Positions 34,200 through 50,478 of a stretch of 64,000 nucleotides of DNA are shown here, one piece after another. The position numbers and the translations under genes are program-made. How positions within the stretch are numbered: position 1 is the first letter of the stretch; each line of letters starts with the position of its first letter. Origin of the DNA: Amaranthus tricolor (Eukaryota > Streptophyta > Magnoliopsida > Caryophyllales > Amaranthaceae). Location of the stretch: positions 19,888,141 to 19,952,140 of the forward strand of contig NC_080061.1 of the NCBI RefSeq assembly GCF_026212465.1. Direction: 5' to 3'. The notes beneath the pieces were generated by a model, which made no database searches, had not been told where the DNA came from, and saw only the letters and a list, made by a program, of their open reading frames with translations.

Positions 34200-35624
34200 T
34201 TAGCATATGTCTATTGTTCAATTTCTTTTGCCCATTAATGTACTTCAAAGACTCATGATCTGAATGTAGGATAAAAGGCTGAATCTTTAGGTGATGAGAC
34301 CAATGATATAAAAAGCTCTAACCATAGCATAAAATTCCTTATCATAGGTTGAATAGTTTCACCTGCTATGATTCAATTTTTCACTGAAATATGCTATTGG
34401 CCTTTTAGATTGAGTTAACACTATCCCAATGCCAACTCCACTAGCATGACACTCTACCTCAAAAGGTTGAGTGAAATCTTATAGTTTAAGCACAGGGGCC
34501 TCACATATAGCCCTTTTAATCTGTTTAAAAGCCTGTTGTGCTTCACAAGTCCAAACAAAGCTCCCTTTCTTTATGCACTCAGTGATAGGTGTCATGATAG
34601 TTCTAAAGTTTTGTATAAACCTCCTATAAAATGATGCCAATCCATGGAAAGACCTAGCCTGTGTAGCAGTGGTTGGTGTGGGCCAATCTCTCATAGCTTC
34701 TACCTTTCTTGGATCAGCCTTCACCCCTTGTTGATTAATGATGAATCCTAAAAATCCTATCTCTTTCTAAAGAAAAATGACACTTCTCCTTCTTCCTATA
34801 CAACTTTTGCTTCCTCAAAACCTTAAAGACTTGTCTAAGGTGGGACAGATGTTCAGGAAAAGTCTTGATGTATATGAGTATATCATCTAAGTAAACCACA
34901 ACAAAGCTCCCAAAAAAGGCTTTAAGACTTCATCCATAAGTCTCATAAATGTGCTAGAGGCTCCAGTGAGACTAAAAGGCATCACAAGCCACTCATACAA
35001 CCCATGTTTGGTCTTAAAGACTGTTTTTCACTCATCACCTTCTTTCATTCTGATTTGATGATACCCACTTCTTTAGTCTAGCTTGCTGAACCATTGTGTT
35101 CCAGTCAATTCATCAAGTATATCATCAATCCTTAGTAAGGAAAACCTATATTTAACAGTGATATTGTTAACACTCCTACTATCTATGCACATCCTCCAGG
35201 TTCCATCTTTTTTTGGTACTAACAAGGTTGGCACAGCACAGGCACTAAGACTCTCTCTCACGTATCCTTTGGCTATCAACTCATTCACTTGTCTTTGCAA
35301 TTCTAAAGCTTTCTGTGGGTTAGTCCTGTACGCAGGTATATTAGGAATCTGAGCACTTGGAATCAAATCAATTTGGTGTTCTATACCTCTTAGTGGTGGT
35401 AGTCCTTCAGGCCAATCTTTAGGGAATACATCACTAAATTCCAGTAATAAGGCTTGAAGCTGTGGATCCTTTGGTTCATGGTCCCAATTCTCACATTCCT
35501 TGTTAAATAGTAAGTACATTCTTCCCTCTAGCTGTATTTCCTTACTGCACACTCTCTTAGTTACTAATTGTATTACTTTAGTATCCTTGGTAGGAGGTAA
35601 AGACTTACGTGGAGGTAGAGGCAA
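34200..35624 (-). pseudogene. Gypsy reverse transcriptase and RNase H, broken
   Basis: 35624-35073 holds the start of RT: EFSDVFPKDWPEGLPPLRGI, YVRESLSACAVPTLLVPKKD, GTWRMCIDSRSVNNITVKYR and DILDELTGTQWFSKLD, then a stop. Beyond it, in pieces, RSGYHQIRM, [24 protein letters not shown], and the catalytic [14 protein letters not shown] near 34865-34905. 34724-34479 carries [20 protein letters not shown] and FYRRFIQNF, the RT-RNase H connection. RNase H between 34478 and 34200 is interrupted. Several stops look like TGG to TGA or CAG to TAG changes. Confidence 0.9.
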
Positions 35625-35702
35625 AAGGTCCTTAAGCTTTCATTCATGTCTAATGGCATATATGTTAGAAAACCCATCATGAACAGATTTCAAATCATGT
35701 TG

Positions 35703-36299
35703 TCAAGTTCTGCCTAGTAAGAGATGGCAGGCACTCATATCTAACACATCAAAGAGTATTTTATCTTGGTATGATCCAATTGACAAGTTTACCAAGCATT
35801 GTCTCTTAACAAAACCTTCTGCCTTGTTATCTAGCCACCTCAGTTTGTAAGGGTTAGGGTGTTTTTGGGTTTTCAAACCTAGTTCCTTGACTATTTCCTT
35901 ACTGACACAATTAGTCTTACTTCCCCCATCTATTATTAAGTCACAAACCTTGATTTGAATCTTGCATTTAGTTTGGAATATATTTTCCCTTTGGTTTGAC
36001 ACTTTACTTTTAGGTGTAGTGTGAAAACTCCTTCTTATTAGTAGTATATGGTACTCTTCCTCAGGGTAAATTTTCTCCCTATCTTCTTCTATCTCACTAT
36101 CCTCCTGGTCTAGGTCAGTTCTTTGTAGTGTTCTTAGTTTAGTCAGCATGTAAGAGCCATCTAGTTCATCATCAGGAGTTGGCGGTAAAATCACTTCTTC
36201 ATGACCATCCTTATGAACCAACATTGCCCTGGGTCCTGTTCTTTCAGTGATTTCAGCCCATTCAGTGGTTATGAAGGCCCTCACATTAGGACACTCATT
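35703..36299 (-). pseudogene. Gypsy protease and linker
   Basis: Continuous frame from the gag zinc knuckle. After an acidic linker it shows the retropepsin-like active-site region CDLIIDGGSKTNCVSKEIVK (DGGS in place of the common DTG/DSG) and ends CHLLLGR. The frame stops at 35703, before RT. Confidence 0.8.
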
Positions 36300-37111
36300 C
36301 TTATAGTGACCAGTGCCATGACATTTGAAGCATACAACATCCTTAATAGGTGTTAATACCTTACTCTTAGGTATCTATTTAGTGACATCAGTCCTAGTTA
36401 CAAGTAAAGTACTAGTTGAGGGGTTTTTCCTGGTCTGTGATGTTCTGTATGTGGCATTAGTCTTCTTCTTAACATATTTTTCATATACTAAAGCACTACT
36501 ACAGGTGGTCTCAAAAGTAAAATTTTGCAAAATTTCTAGGTTCTCTCTCAAATCTTCCCTCAATCCCCCAATAAAATTCCCTATTCTCATCTCTTCAGTC
36601 TCATTGATTTCACATAGGATTGACAATCGTTCCCACTCATGGATATACTCAGACACGGTCTTTGTTCCTTGTCTAAGTGTGCTCCACTAAACAAATAGGT
36701 TATGTTTGAAGGTAGGAGGCACATACTTACGCCTCAAGTGTTTCTTTAATTTGGCCCATGTGCTGATTCTTTCCCTATTCTCCCTCCTTCTTTGTTTTGT
36801 ACCCCTTCCAAGCAGAAGGTAGCCAATTTTGTAAGTTTCATCTTGGTTATTTTGTATTGTTATTCCTCACTAGTGCCCTTAAACTCAAAGTACCTTTCCA
36901 AACTAGCCTCCCACTAAAGATATTCATCTGGATTCTGTGATATACCATTGAATTCTAGAATATCAAGCCTAAGGGTTTTGTCCTCTTGATTTCCTGGTAC
37001 ATTCAGAGGAACTTGTTCCACATTCTGATTAGGTAGCTTCAAATTGGCTACTGTCTAGGCCAAATGCACCACCATGGCAGTCAAAGCCTCAATTCTTGCA
37101 TCAGTATTCAT
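36300..37111 (-). pseudogene. Gypsy gag with CCHC zinc knuckle, broken
   Basis: Starts at ATG 37111 with MNTDARIEALTAMVVHLA then a TAG stop; further pieces read LDILEFNGISQNPDEYL and ERYFEFKGTSEE, a gag capsid region. 36656-36375 reads MSEYIHEWERLSILCEINET and NFIGGLREDLRENLEIL, then a stop. Just beyond, CFKCHGTGHYKNEC (C-X2-C-X4-H-X4-C) is the zinc knuckle at about 36300-36345. Confidence 0.85.
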
Positions 37112-37452
37112 GTTTAATAGGAATGCACAAATTCTCAACACACGCACAAAAGAAAGACAAGACAATAACAAATGCACACAAAGTACAATGCACATAACAA
37201 TCAGAAAGTTAACAAACTTAACAACCCTAATAAAGAATCAGAAATTTGATGAGTAATATGAACAACAATGACTCAGATTTCAAGATTGCGGTTGAAAATT
37301 ATGAAATTATGAATTGGAGTTCAGAATTTTTACCTGAGTTTTCCTTGTGATTTGAAAAGAACATCAATAGAAAAAGTTACCTGTGAAATTTTTGCCCAAA
37401 CAAACCCGACTAAACGTTCCTAATTGTTGTTCTCCTTATTCCCTTGATCTCT

Positions 37453-37471
37453 ACTCACGCTCTGATACCAA
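37453..37471 (-). other. Primer-binding site, initiator Met-tRNA
   Basis: TTGGTATCAGAGCGTGAGT on the minus strand, two bases from the 5' LTR; it contains the full TGGTATCAGAGC complement of initiator tRNA-Met. Confidence 0.9.
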
Positions 37472-37473
37472 GT

Positions 37474-38198
37474 TGATTCAAGTATGATATGGCAATTGAT
37501 GTTGTTACTGATTTGCCACAATACAGCCTCTAGTAATCACAGAAGAATCCTTTTGTGCACCAATTCTTGGTGACAATTAGAACACAGGCTACAATCTTGA
37601 TTGATTGTAATTGACACAATGGACAAAGACGCCTTTTTTCACTCACAAGAGGCCCTTTCCTCACTCACAATCAAGGTTCACTCCTGATTATTAAATGAAC
37701 AATGAAGAATCATATTTTGTTTTAATCACAAAGTTAGATCAACACATAAGATCAACAATTGTAATCTTGGAGAATTCTTGAACTACATTACTTTTAAATT
37801 TTTATTAAAATCAAACGCGAGTTTACAAATGAGAGGAGAGGTTTATTTATAGATTTTTATAGGGGGAAGACGTATCATGTCAGCCTTCTTACCAACCTCC
37901 TAAAATTAGACAAAAAAAAAACACTAACTAACTAACTAACTAACTACTATGACATTTAAGTGACTAAGCTGATTATTTGAGGATTAAGCTTTGGGGTCTT
38001 GGTTTCTGATCCTTAGACTCTTAAGTAGATGATCACCCTTTGTTGACTAAGTCTATATGAATGATGTGCAAGATACGCCTTGGTCTAGTTGTGCTAGGCC
38101 CATGTAAGATAGCAGTTAAATCCTCCTTTGCACTTAAATTGGTTAAGTTAGTTAGGTCTTGTGCTTGTATAGTTGAACATGATCCTATACTTGGATTA
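37474..38198 (-). repeat. 5' LTR of the gypsy element
   Basis: Plus-strand start TGATTCAAG beside the PBS; its far end reads ttggatta where the partner reads ttcgatca, so the terminal CA has mutated to TA. The target duplication ggaaa follows at 38199. Confidence 0.9.
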
Positions 38199-38203
38199 GG
38201 AAA

Positions 38204-38395
38204 GAGCTAGTGCGTAGGTGCGGAGTAATAGTGTACCTTGTGAGTTGCTACTTGTTTAAATGATTTCTTAAAAATAATGATAAAATATATTATAGTAGCA
38301 AAAATTTATAATAATCTAACTTTTCAAATATGTATAATAATTCAACTTTATATTATCTTTTAATGAACTAATTTTTGTCCTTAGCTTGCAGTCAA
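38204..38395. other. Short original flank between gypsy element and hAT MITE
   Basis: 192 bp of AT-rich sequence that was probably contiguous with 31991-32141 before the gypsy insertion, and so distal upstream DNA of the EDR2-like gene. Confidence 0.5.
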
Positions 38396-38788
38396 TAGAG
38401 GTATTCAATGGGATGGGTCAACCTAACGGGTCAAGGGTCGTCACGTTTTAACGAGTCATTAGCGAGTCGTGCCAATAACGGGCCTTGTAGTAATTGGTCG
38501 TGCCAGATCGGGTCGGATAATTATAGAAATTGGTTGCAAAAAAAAAATGTATCACTTTTTTGTTTATATTTTTGTAGGATATTATTATATATATAGCTGG
38601 GTCGACCCAACAGCCTATAAAGTAGAATAAAAAACTATTATATGAACTTTCTAAAAAGGGTCAAAGACGATCAGGTTTAAACGGGCTCTAAACTGCCTCA
38701 ACCAGTTGAATTTGACATGACCCGACCCTACTCGACCCATTTAAATATTAACCCGACTCGCCTCGACCGGGCTCGTTGAACACCTCTA
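38396..38788. mobile_element. Non-autonomous hAT element, full copy
   Basis: Ends TAGAGGTATTCAATGGG and CTCGTTGAACACCTCTA are terminal inverted repeats. Ends are rich in gggtcgggcc/gacccgaccc words. The adjacent 8 bases, gcagtcaa and gctgtaag, match at only 5 of 8, so the target duplication has decayed. The ORF of 62 codons inside is compositional. A left-truncated second copy is at 48231-48541. Confidence 0.8.
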
Positions 38789-38815
38789 GCTGTAAGCATA
38801 CTATTAGCGCATGCT

Positions 38816-42013
<3,198 letters not shown>

Positions 42014-42032
42014 GACTACCCCCTTAAAAGGA
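42014..42032 (-). other. Polypurine tract of the LARD
   Basis: Minus strand CTCCTTTTAAGGGGGTAGTC ends exactly at the LTR start TGTAACATCCC. Confidence 0.65.
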
Positions 42033-45000
42033 GTTTCGTCCTCGAAACTAGAGTAATAAGAGTACAATTCATGAAAATTTGTAATTCTAATAACTCATGA
42101 AGGTGTTTTAACGATTTCAAGCTTCGAAATTGATTCAAGGATTGTGACTTTATTGACAGTATTAACAAAAGGATACTCAATCTATATGAATATTCATACC
42201 TATCTCATTTCGAGTATTCATAATCACCTAAATTAACTCAACGCCCAATCAATACATGTAAATGTCACACAATTGACTTAACACAATCAATCAAAAGCAT
42301 GTAAAAATCATAGAATTGACTTAACACGATCAGTAAAAAGCATGCAAATTTGTAATAGGTTGTTATCATAAAGGCGAAAATGCGTGAAAACGCAGGAGAA
42401 AATGCGTGTAAATGCGCGAAATTCAATCGCATTCTATCCCCTTTAAAACTTAGTTACGACCCCGTAACTCACTAACCTCGAAACATGGGCAGGGATAGCG
42501 TGGTTAGACCATGGAACTTTAATTATTTAATATCTTTGATTTTAGTACTACACACCTTAGTATCTAGGTTTGAATATGTTCTCATAGTAAGACAACTCTC
42601 CTCAAGGTTTACGAAAGTGATGGATCTAGCACATGTGCCTTTTAAAAAGTGTATCACTTGAGCTCGTAACAAAACAAAAAGTCCTGTTATCTAATGTAAT
42701 TCTTCAAATAACTTTTCCACTTCTACGTGACCACCTAAGGTCGTACTTTGTTATAATCTTGTAATGTGCGAAAGGTTTAACTATTGTAATTTAAACCATA
42801 AATGGGGGTAAAATATCAAAACAACAAATAACTAAAAGTAAGGTGCACGAAGTTGCTCAACACTTAACTCGTATTACAATTAGGCACCCCAGACCCGAGG
42901 ATACTTGAATCTTACAAAACTGATTGCTTATCACCACCCAAATCGATTCACCACTAACTTTACTTATCATAACATAATCCTAACCTTTTACTTAACATGA
43001 AATCCTCTTTTCATTAATCATATATGATTAAATCATTTTATAACATTCTAAATCATACATCATGACTTGATTAGTAGATTAACAACTCAAATTAATAACT
43101 CCTAACATAATACATGTTTCAAGTATATAATCCAATTATATATACCACATTTTTAGCAAGTTACTTTAGTTAATAATTATACGTTCACAGCCATATTACT
43201 AATACACATATCGTAATTGTTCAATAATAACATGCTTTATCCATCATAATATCAAATCATAATTACGACAATATGAGGATGATTTAGAATCATGAAGGGC
43301 AATGTCAAAGTTCACCAACATTTTTTCAACTATTCACTTACCATACAACTAGATATGTTGAAAGTATAGAATTTAGATCAATTAAGATCACGAACTCATA
43401 TATGACTAAAGTAATGTATCATGTACATATATAACGACGGTACTAATGGTACTAATAGGGTAATAATAATGGTGATGATAAAAAAAGATGACATTTTATG
43501 TATACATAAAAAAAATGCAAGATGAAAAATAACTGATGAACACGCCTACATCACCACAATTTCTAATATCAATAGCAAAGTAGTCATGTATCATACAGTT
43601 TGATAAAGTTGTGATACCAACACTAATTTCACAATATCCAATCTACACCCTAACATTTCCATCACAACACTACCTCTAACTAACTATAACACATTTATCA
43701 CAACCATATGACTGTTACATTAACAATCCTAACACTATACTAAAGTACAACAACACAAAGCTAACAAACTAACACAACACTTGAAATTACGCATTACAAT
43801 TATTCGTTCGCAAAAAAGTGGGATTCAATCACTCTTTGACCTAAGATGCGAAACTTAGAACTAATAACTATAACTTAATCGTTTGTATTAAAACGCGTCA
43901 AAATTTCAAAACTCTTTTCATCAAATGCTTATTATGATCCAATGATTTAGTATCATCAAATTAAAACTCTTCTTAACACAAGTGCTAATATTATTTAACT
44001 CTATTTATCGCATAATAATGATTTTGTATAATAATCGTTTAAGACATAATGCATTATTTCGATTCATCTCTCAAATTATAATTATTCGCATACTCATTTT
44101 TTTTTTTTTCAATGTTTAGATTTTAAAACACCTCTTGACTTTTATTAGGACCACATCATCTTCAGTAACCCTCCAAACTTAATTTACCACGTATCACATC
44201 AATCATTATTAAAACAGTAACTTGCGTAAAGTCAGCTTCATTTAGAATTTCATCTAAGTCTTATCATTTGAATACACTGGCAGGACTATTAATTTGGTGA
44301 TCAATGAGATACTCTAAAATACTTAAAACATTTAACTGTATCTTACGTGCACAAAGACGCTTATTCCACCTCATCATCAGATTATTTTATCCTTATGTCT
44401 TGTAACTGCCCAGAAGGCTATGCGGAAAAAAAATTATAATATCACTGATTCCTTTTTAATTTCAAATATCATTTTATCCAAGTAACGCTTTAAAACCGTC
44501 ACGATTCTTCTTCATATTATCATCCGAGTAAAACATTCATCACTCCATACAAGCATTTAGTAAGACAAAATTATCAGTCTTAACTCCATAGTGCTCCCTC
44601 GAATCAATCCTTAGGCCCTTAACATGCAAATTTGTTTATGATGATTATTCTTTAGCTATCCACTTTAATATAAAGTTGCCGACTTATGTATGAATGATAT
44701 ACCATGTCTCAACGAAATCCAAAACTCAAAAGACTTTCGAATAATAATTTTCCCCTCTGATACTCAAACTCATGTGTCTTTAAGAAGGAAAAAAAAATCG
44801 CCCATATTTTATCCAAGGAACCCCTTCAAATAGTGATTTAAAGGTCGATATCCTTCGACAAACATGAAATACTATATTTAATATGATGAGAGTTGGATGC
44901 TTAAAAAAATCAAAATCAATGACAAGGGACCCTTATAGTATATAATTCATCAAAATATATATAAAGTGATTACTAAGGCTAATAGGTTGACTATAGTTTA

Positions 45001-45261
45001 TTCTCAAGGTCTCACTACAAGCATAAGATGTTGGGTTTAGAACTAACATATATATATATAGTAATAACACATGAGAATGACTGAATGAGTCTCATAACAA
45101 GTTAAACAAACTATATATTTATCTATGCATGTGCAATGATAATCCTTTTGTATGAATATGTAATATGCACCTATCCCATATCTACCTAAACACTCACGAA
45201 TAGCTTCTAAGTTCAGCAATTTCTCAACGAATTTGAGGACATAAAGCGTCGAAAATAGGGA
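42033..45261 (-). other. Non-coding interior of the LARD
   Basis: No frame longer than about 60 codons and no gag or pol motif on either strand over 3.2 kb. Composition is AT-rich and even. A possible leader with short repeated words (aaatgcgtgaaaacgcag, aaatgcgtgtaaatgcgc) lies near 42378-42418. Confidence 0.7.
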
Positions 45262-45280
45262 CCACTGGCTCTGGTAACCA
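45262..45280 (-). other. Primer-binding site of the LARD
   Basis: Minus strand TGGTTACCAGAGCCAGTGG, two bases from the LTR; resembles the initiator Met-tRNA site TGGTATCAGAGC with an insertion-type difference. Confidence 0.65.
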
Positions 45281-45282
45281 CC

Positions 45283-48230
45283 TGTAACACCCCTGAATTT
45301 CCAACCCCTAAACGAAACCAAAACCGTAAAAGACGGGAGGAATTTCGGGTGTTACATAAAAGAAACGGAAAAGAATTTGAATAAATGTTTAATATTAACT
45401 TTAAAAAGGTGCGTGGAAATTTCGGCAGTATCTCTTCTAAAAATCGAAGATGTGGTAGAGCAATTAGCAATATAAAGATATTAAACTAATCTAAGGCATC
45501 ATTGCCTTTAAAATCTCACACCACGGCGGAATGATTCGTCACCGGCTTCTCACATCAACATGCCAAGCATTGATCGTGGTTCCAATGTCGACGTTTGCGT
45601 TTTAAAAAGACTTAATTCCTTAAAACCATACAGAGTTATAAACTACGCAGCGGATATATACAAATATACAAGTGAGGAGACAAGGCCTCATAACAAAACA
45701 TATACAACCAAAGCTTACAAAAGATAACAAGAGCTTCAAAATCGAAAGATAATGGTATGATACAGGTTATGCTTTGCCCTCATCACTCTACCCATATGCA
45801 ATGCAATGCAAAAGAAGCTCCAATACTTGCTACGCCTGTCTATGATCCTGCTGCTGCTCAACATTAGACCAAAGGCCAATGTGTCATAGCAGAACAATCA
45901 TAGAAAGTCATCAACAATCAAACATAAACACAAACACGTACACGTCAGTAACGAGCATCAAATACAATAAGGCCAACTACTAGATAACATTATATTATTA
46001 AACAACATAAGACGATTTCATAAGACGCAAGCACAGATAGTAACCGTTTAGCGGCCACTTATACTTCTTAATTTCATTACATGATTTCCAACCAAAACCA
46101 CGTGTTATTGGGTAGAATGCAGGTCTTCACGCTCCTCTTTTCAAACATAAACTCTTGCAAAACACGTATAGTATCAACTCGAGCAAGGCATTAACGGAAT
46201 ACCTAACACATGACCTTATAGAGTTTGTCTATCTTAAGGTAAGTGTGATCATTGTCTGTAATACCTTTGAGGTAACTTAACCTAGGCACACTTCTCACTT
46301 GTATAAACTATTTTATCAATAAGTAGATGTTCTATCAATGAGTAAACATTCTATCAATGTGTAAGCTTTCTATCAAAGAATGAACCTTCTATCATTAAAT
46401 AACTTTCAATAAAGGAATAAACTTTCTATCACTAAATAACTTTCAATGTGTAAGCATAGTGAAACAGCGAAGGGCGTTATCGGCCATCCAGCGCCCATGG
46501 CAAATTATGAGCTCATGCCCCCTCATGTTGACCCTCTTGGGTCCTACCTTCGGGAAAAAATAACACACTAGGGTACTAATATATACCAGTGAAGAGGCCG
46601 CCATATTGGGGTTTGTAAGGCCCGCATGGTAACACCTCAGTCAAGGGGCGATATCGGCCACCCGGCGCCCAATGACCCAAGCATGCTCATAGCCCCCTAA
46701 TGATGGTCCCGTCGAACCTCACCTAAGGGACTACTAAATCAACTGAACATATTTCAGTTGAATCATGCCAGCTAATCATAATCTAATACTTTATCAGATG
46801 GAAATAACTTCCACTTTCGACTATTAATGAGCGCCCTGGGATAGCAGCACGCCAAAACCCATTGAGCCACTCAACAAAATATGAAATTCACCTATAAAGT
46901 AGTCATTCTAACTCCAAGTAAGGCATAATCCAATTCTTAAATAGATAAGGGGTGGTTCCCGCCTTCTATTAATACTCTTGTTCTCTAAACTATTCTAAGC
47001 GCAAGTATTTCATAGTCGATAGATCTTCTTATAAAGTGTACTCACTATTACCTCATAGTTTCGATACAATACATACTATCACAATAAACAATAATGTCTT
47101 AAAGAAAATTGCATATAAGGGTTAGTTACTGCGTGTACGTACCTATAAGCGTCACTGCACGATCAAAAGTCATAAAATCACCAAACTAAGGATATACTTT
47201 CCTCTTACGATTTGGGCACCTATATAAGTTATAAGTAATTTCATCTCTAAATCCAAGCCCTAATCGTTTCGTGTTCAAAGATAACATATTTAATTTCTAC
47301 CCATACTAAGATTCAAAGAAACTAATACAAATCAACACACAACCCATGATTTCAAATCACACTTCAAACCCTAAGTCATAAACATGTTTAATTCATCAAT
47401 CAAATTCTTACCCACAAAAACATTCAATGAACTTAACACAAAATTAACATCAAACTTAATACAACTAATAAAACTCCAAATAGAACTAGAAATTTATTAG
47501 AGAAAAGAGAAGAGATGGCTCACAAAGGTGAAACTAGGAGATGGACAAGGAAGTAGGTGGTTTTTTATGGAGGTGGTGGTGACTCACTGTGTGAAATGGG
47601 GAGAAGGAGTCACACGGACTGTCCCCTGCTGGCGGTACAATAGCCGAGCTGCTAGTGGTGGAGAGATCTACAAGTTGCTGCTTCCGTAAGGGAGAGACAC
47701 GCAGCTTACCTGCTGCTGGCTGCCGTGAGGGAGGAGAGAAGCAACCTTCCTGCTGCCGGATGCCGTGAGGGAGGAGAGAAGCAGCCTTCCTACTGCCGTG
47801 AGGGAGGCTGGTGGTGCTGTTGGGAGGCTTCAGACGTGAGGTTTTCAGTGAGTATGGTGTCACAGGGAGAAGAGGAAGAGGGAGAGGGAAGGAGGGAGTG
47901 TCGGATTGTTTTGGGGCATCAAGGGTTTCATGCCCTTTTATCATGGTTATTATTATTATTATGTTTATTTATTTAATCTACATTCATTTTCTTGCGAGGC
48001 TTAACTAAGAGACTCACCTTTGTGTACTCACACGTATAAATAAAAAAATAATTTTGATTCGAACCTCTTTATTTTAGAGGTCGCAATCGTATTTTTAATA
48101 TAATTATATGTTAATTTTTAAATTCGTATATAAAAGGGATTTATTAAAATTACTTCTAAATTTATTTAATATAATTATAAAATCCATAAAAGTCATTAAA
48201 ATATTAATTAATGACGTTAGAGAATCTTGA
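45283..48230 (-). repeat. 5' LTR of the LARD, outer end clipped
   Basis: Starts TGTAACACCCCTG on the plus strand beside the PBS. It ends gagaatcttga at 48230, where the partner goes on gggatgttaca; from 48231 hAT MITE sequence follows. A 136-codon minus frame (47534-47944) lies in it and probably has no function. Around 47710-47820 a purine-rich unit of about 60 bp is tandemly duplicated. Confidence 0.85.
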
Positions 48231-48541
48231 CGGGCCTTAGTGTAATGGGTCGGGCCAGATCGGGTCGAATAATTATAGAAATTAGTTGCAAAAAAAAAAA
48301 TGTACCACTTTTTTGTTTATATTTTTGTAGGATATTATTATATATATAGATGGGTCGACCGAACAGGCCATAAAGTAGAATAAATAACTATTATATGAAC
48401 TTTCTAAAAAGGGTCAAAGTTGGTTAGGTTTGAACGGGCTCTAACCTGCTCGACCCGTTTGAATTTGACATGACCCGACCCTACCCGACCCATTTAAATT
48501 TTAACTCGACTCGCCTCGACCCGACTCGTTGAATACCTCTA
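48231..48541. mobile_element. hAT MITE, left-truncated second copy
   Basis: Matches 38479-38788 closely and ends GTTGAATACCTCTA. The similarity continues 27 bp past the element into gctgt(t/a)ag(a/c)atactattag(g/c)gcatgct, so genomic flank is repeated too, not only the element. Confidence 0.85.
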
Positions 48542-50175
48542 GCTGTTAGAATACTATTAGGGCATGCTGATCGTAAACTAAAGATAAAAGCTGAATTATT
48601 TTAAAATTGAAATAAAGGACAAAAGGTTTTATTATAGCAAACTAAGTGTAAAATTTGAATTATTAAAAATTAATCTAAAGGTGGGATTATTCATGATTGA
48701 TGGATGAAAGTTGGATTACTAACATCATTTTCTTTCTTACTCGTAGAGAAGGATGATGAAGATAAGGTTTCATCAGATGATAGGGATTGTGTATGAAAAG
48801 TAACATGATAAACTCAGTTTTTGCTTGAATATTTGTTGAAATTGTCAAAAAGATTGACTATTTGCAGGTGGGTAAAGGAAGTTGAATATTGAGATGATAA
48901 AAATTAAAGATTATGCAAGAACTCATTGAAATGGAAGGTTTTTCAAAAAAATTATGTTGTTCTTTAGTTTTTTTCCAATAAATTGAGTTGAATGTTGGGT
49001 AAAAACAGTAGACTATTGAAATCCTTTACCTTTAATGATATTTCGATGCACAAATTGTGTTGTTCTTCCTTGTTTTTGAATTAGCTTGATTAGTCTCAAA
49101 ATGATGAACATAAACCAAGAATCAATCGTGGGTGACGAAAATCTAAATATGTTACAAACAATTATACCCAGATATATGAATTTTTAGGATTTTCTTAAAA
49201 TTAAATGAAAAAATATATATAAATATTGAAGAGAGATCAAAAAGGATTTTAGAAAAAATTACCTCAATTGAAGTAACTCTTGCAAGAGATGATTGTTCTT
49301 GATAGAGAAACAAAGATTTTAGAACAAATTCTTATTTAGAGAAAGATAAATAAAGAAAAATGAAATTCATGAAAGAGAAAAGGAAGTGGGAGTGATGAGA
49401 GGGAGAAGACGGTGAAAAAAATGGGGATGTAGAGAAAGAGAAGGAGAAGAAACCAAAGAAGGAGAAGATTCAGAGAAAGGAATATGTCATGTGCCTCTCA
49501 CATGCAAAGTCAATGCCGCATTTGATGGTCAACTGACGGGTTCTGTCACATGTTAGTTATTTGCAAACGTTTATGTCATTTGATGTAGTTTTTTTTATAT
49601 AAATTAGATTAGGTAGTCTTTTGTAATTTTTCCTTTTTTCATTTATAGTAAATATTTTTGAATAATTAATGGGCATATTTTTTACCCACTTCTTGAAGGG
49701 GCACATGTATAATTACTCTGCTATTTTTTTCTTTCGAACTCTAACTTGTGCGGTACTGAGTTACTGACTGTGCCTATGACAACTCAGTTAAATTAATTTT
49801 CCAATATTGTACAATATTGTTTATCAAATTCATATACAGATGTAATGTCTGCTTTCATTGTTATGTGACTTAAATTTTCAAATATAAGCATGTTCACGTA
49901 AAACGTATATGTATGATTGATTGGTTGACTGAATTGAGCAAGGGCATTATTAAAGTTCCTCACCGTTTTTATTTGTGTCGCGACCTCTTATATAATGAAC
50001 TTCGTACTTTGCCCTTGGTTAATTTTCAAACCTTTACTCTCTAATATGTTTCTAAAAACACTCACTAAACTAAAACTAAAAATCAAGTTACAATGACCAA
50101 CAAAAATAAGCATGAACATGATTCGGTAAGCATTAACATCGATTGAAAACTAATCAAAAAAAAATGAAAGAGACA
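48542..50175. other. Non-coding stretch with purine-rich block
   Basis: Begins with flank shared with 38789-38815. 49370-49480 is strongly purine-rich on the plus strand (gaagaaaccaaagaaggagaag). No ORF of interest; no element ends recognised. Confidence 0.4.
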
Positions 50176-50265
50176 GTCGTGCGCGAACAAACTGTGGTTA
50201 TCACGTGAAACGCACGACTGCACCGCAGATGGGTCGCGTGAAACGCACGACCGGACCGCGGCTCC
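50176..50265. repeat. GC-rich motif repeated as gcgtgaaacgcacgac
   Basis: gtcgtgcgcg, then cacgtgaaacgcacgactgcaccg and cgcgtgaaacgcacgaccggaccg: two direct copies about 41 bp apart, each containing a short inverted repeat (gtgcgtttcac/gtgaaacgcac). It lies 215 bp before the Mutator-like transposase and may belong to that element's terminal region. Confidence 0.5.
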
Positions 50266-50478
50266 TTCCCCCTTTTCTATATTATAATTCCCTTGTTTAT
50301 TTAAATTATTTTAATAATATTTACTATATCTTGCATTAATTTTTAAAATTTTTTTATTTTATACTAACTTAATATTCATTAATTATTTTATTTAGTTTAT
50401 ATTATTTTTGTTTTATTTATTATTTTATTTATTTAATATTATTAACGTAATATTAATTAATGTTTAGTAAATATACAT

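Larger units (their letters stand above)
32142..38198 (-). mobile_element. Ty3/gypsy LTR retrotransposon, 6.06 kb, target duplication GGAAA
   Basis: Flanked by ggaaa at 32137-32141 and 38199-38203. LTRs are 32142-32850 (3') and 37474-38198 (5'), similar but with many substitutions and small indels, so not recent. PBS, PPT, gag, protease, RT, RNase H and integrase follow in Ty3/gypsy order on the minus strand. Frames are broken by many stops, so the copy is dead. Integrase C-terminal sequence reads into the 3' LTR. Confidence 0.95.

Noticed and set aside
47534..47944. 136-codon ATG-started ORF, Pro/Ser-rich, minus strand
   Set aside because: Lies wholly in an LTR, shorter or broken in the partner LTR (41074-41256), no domain; composition explains the open frame.
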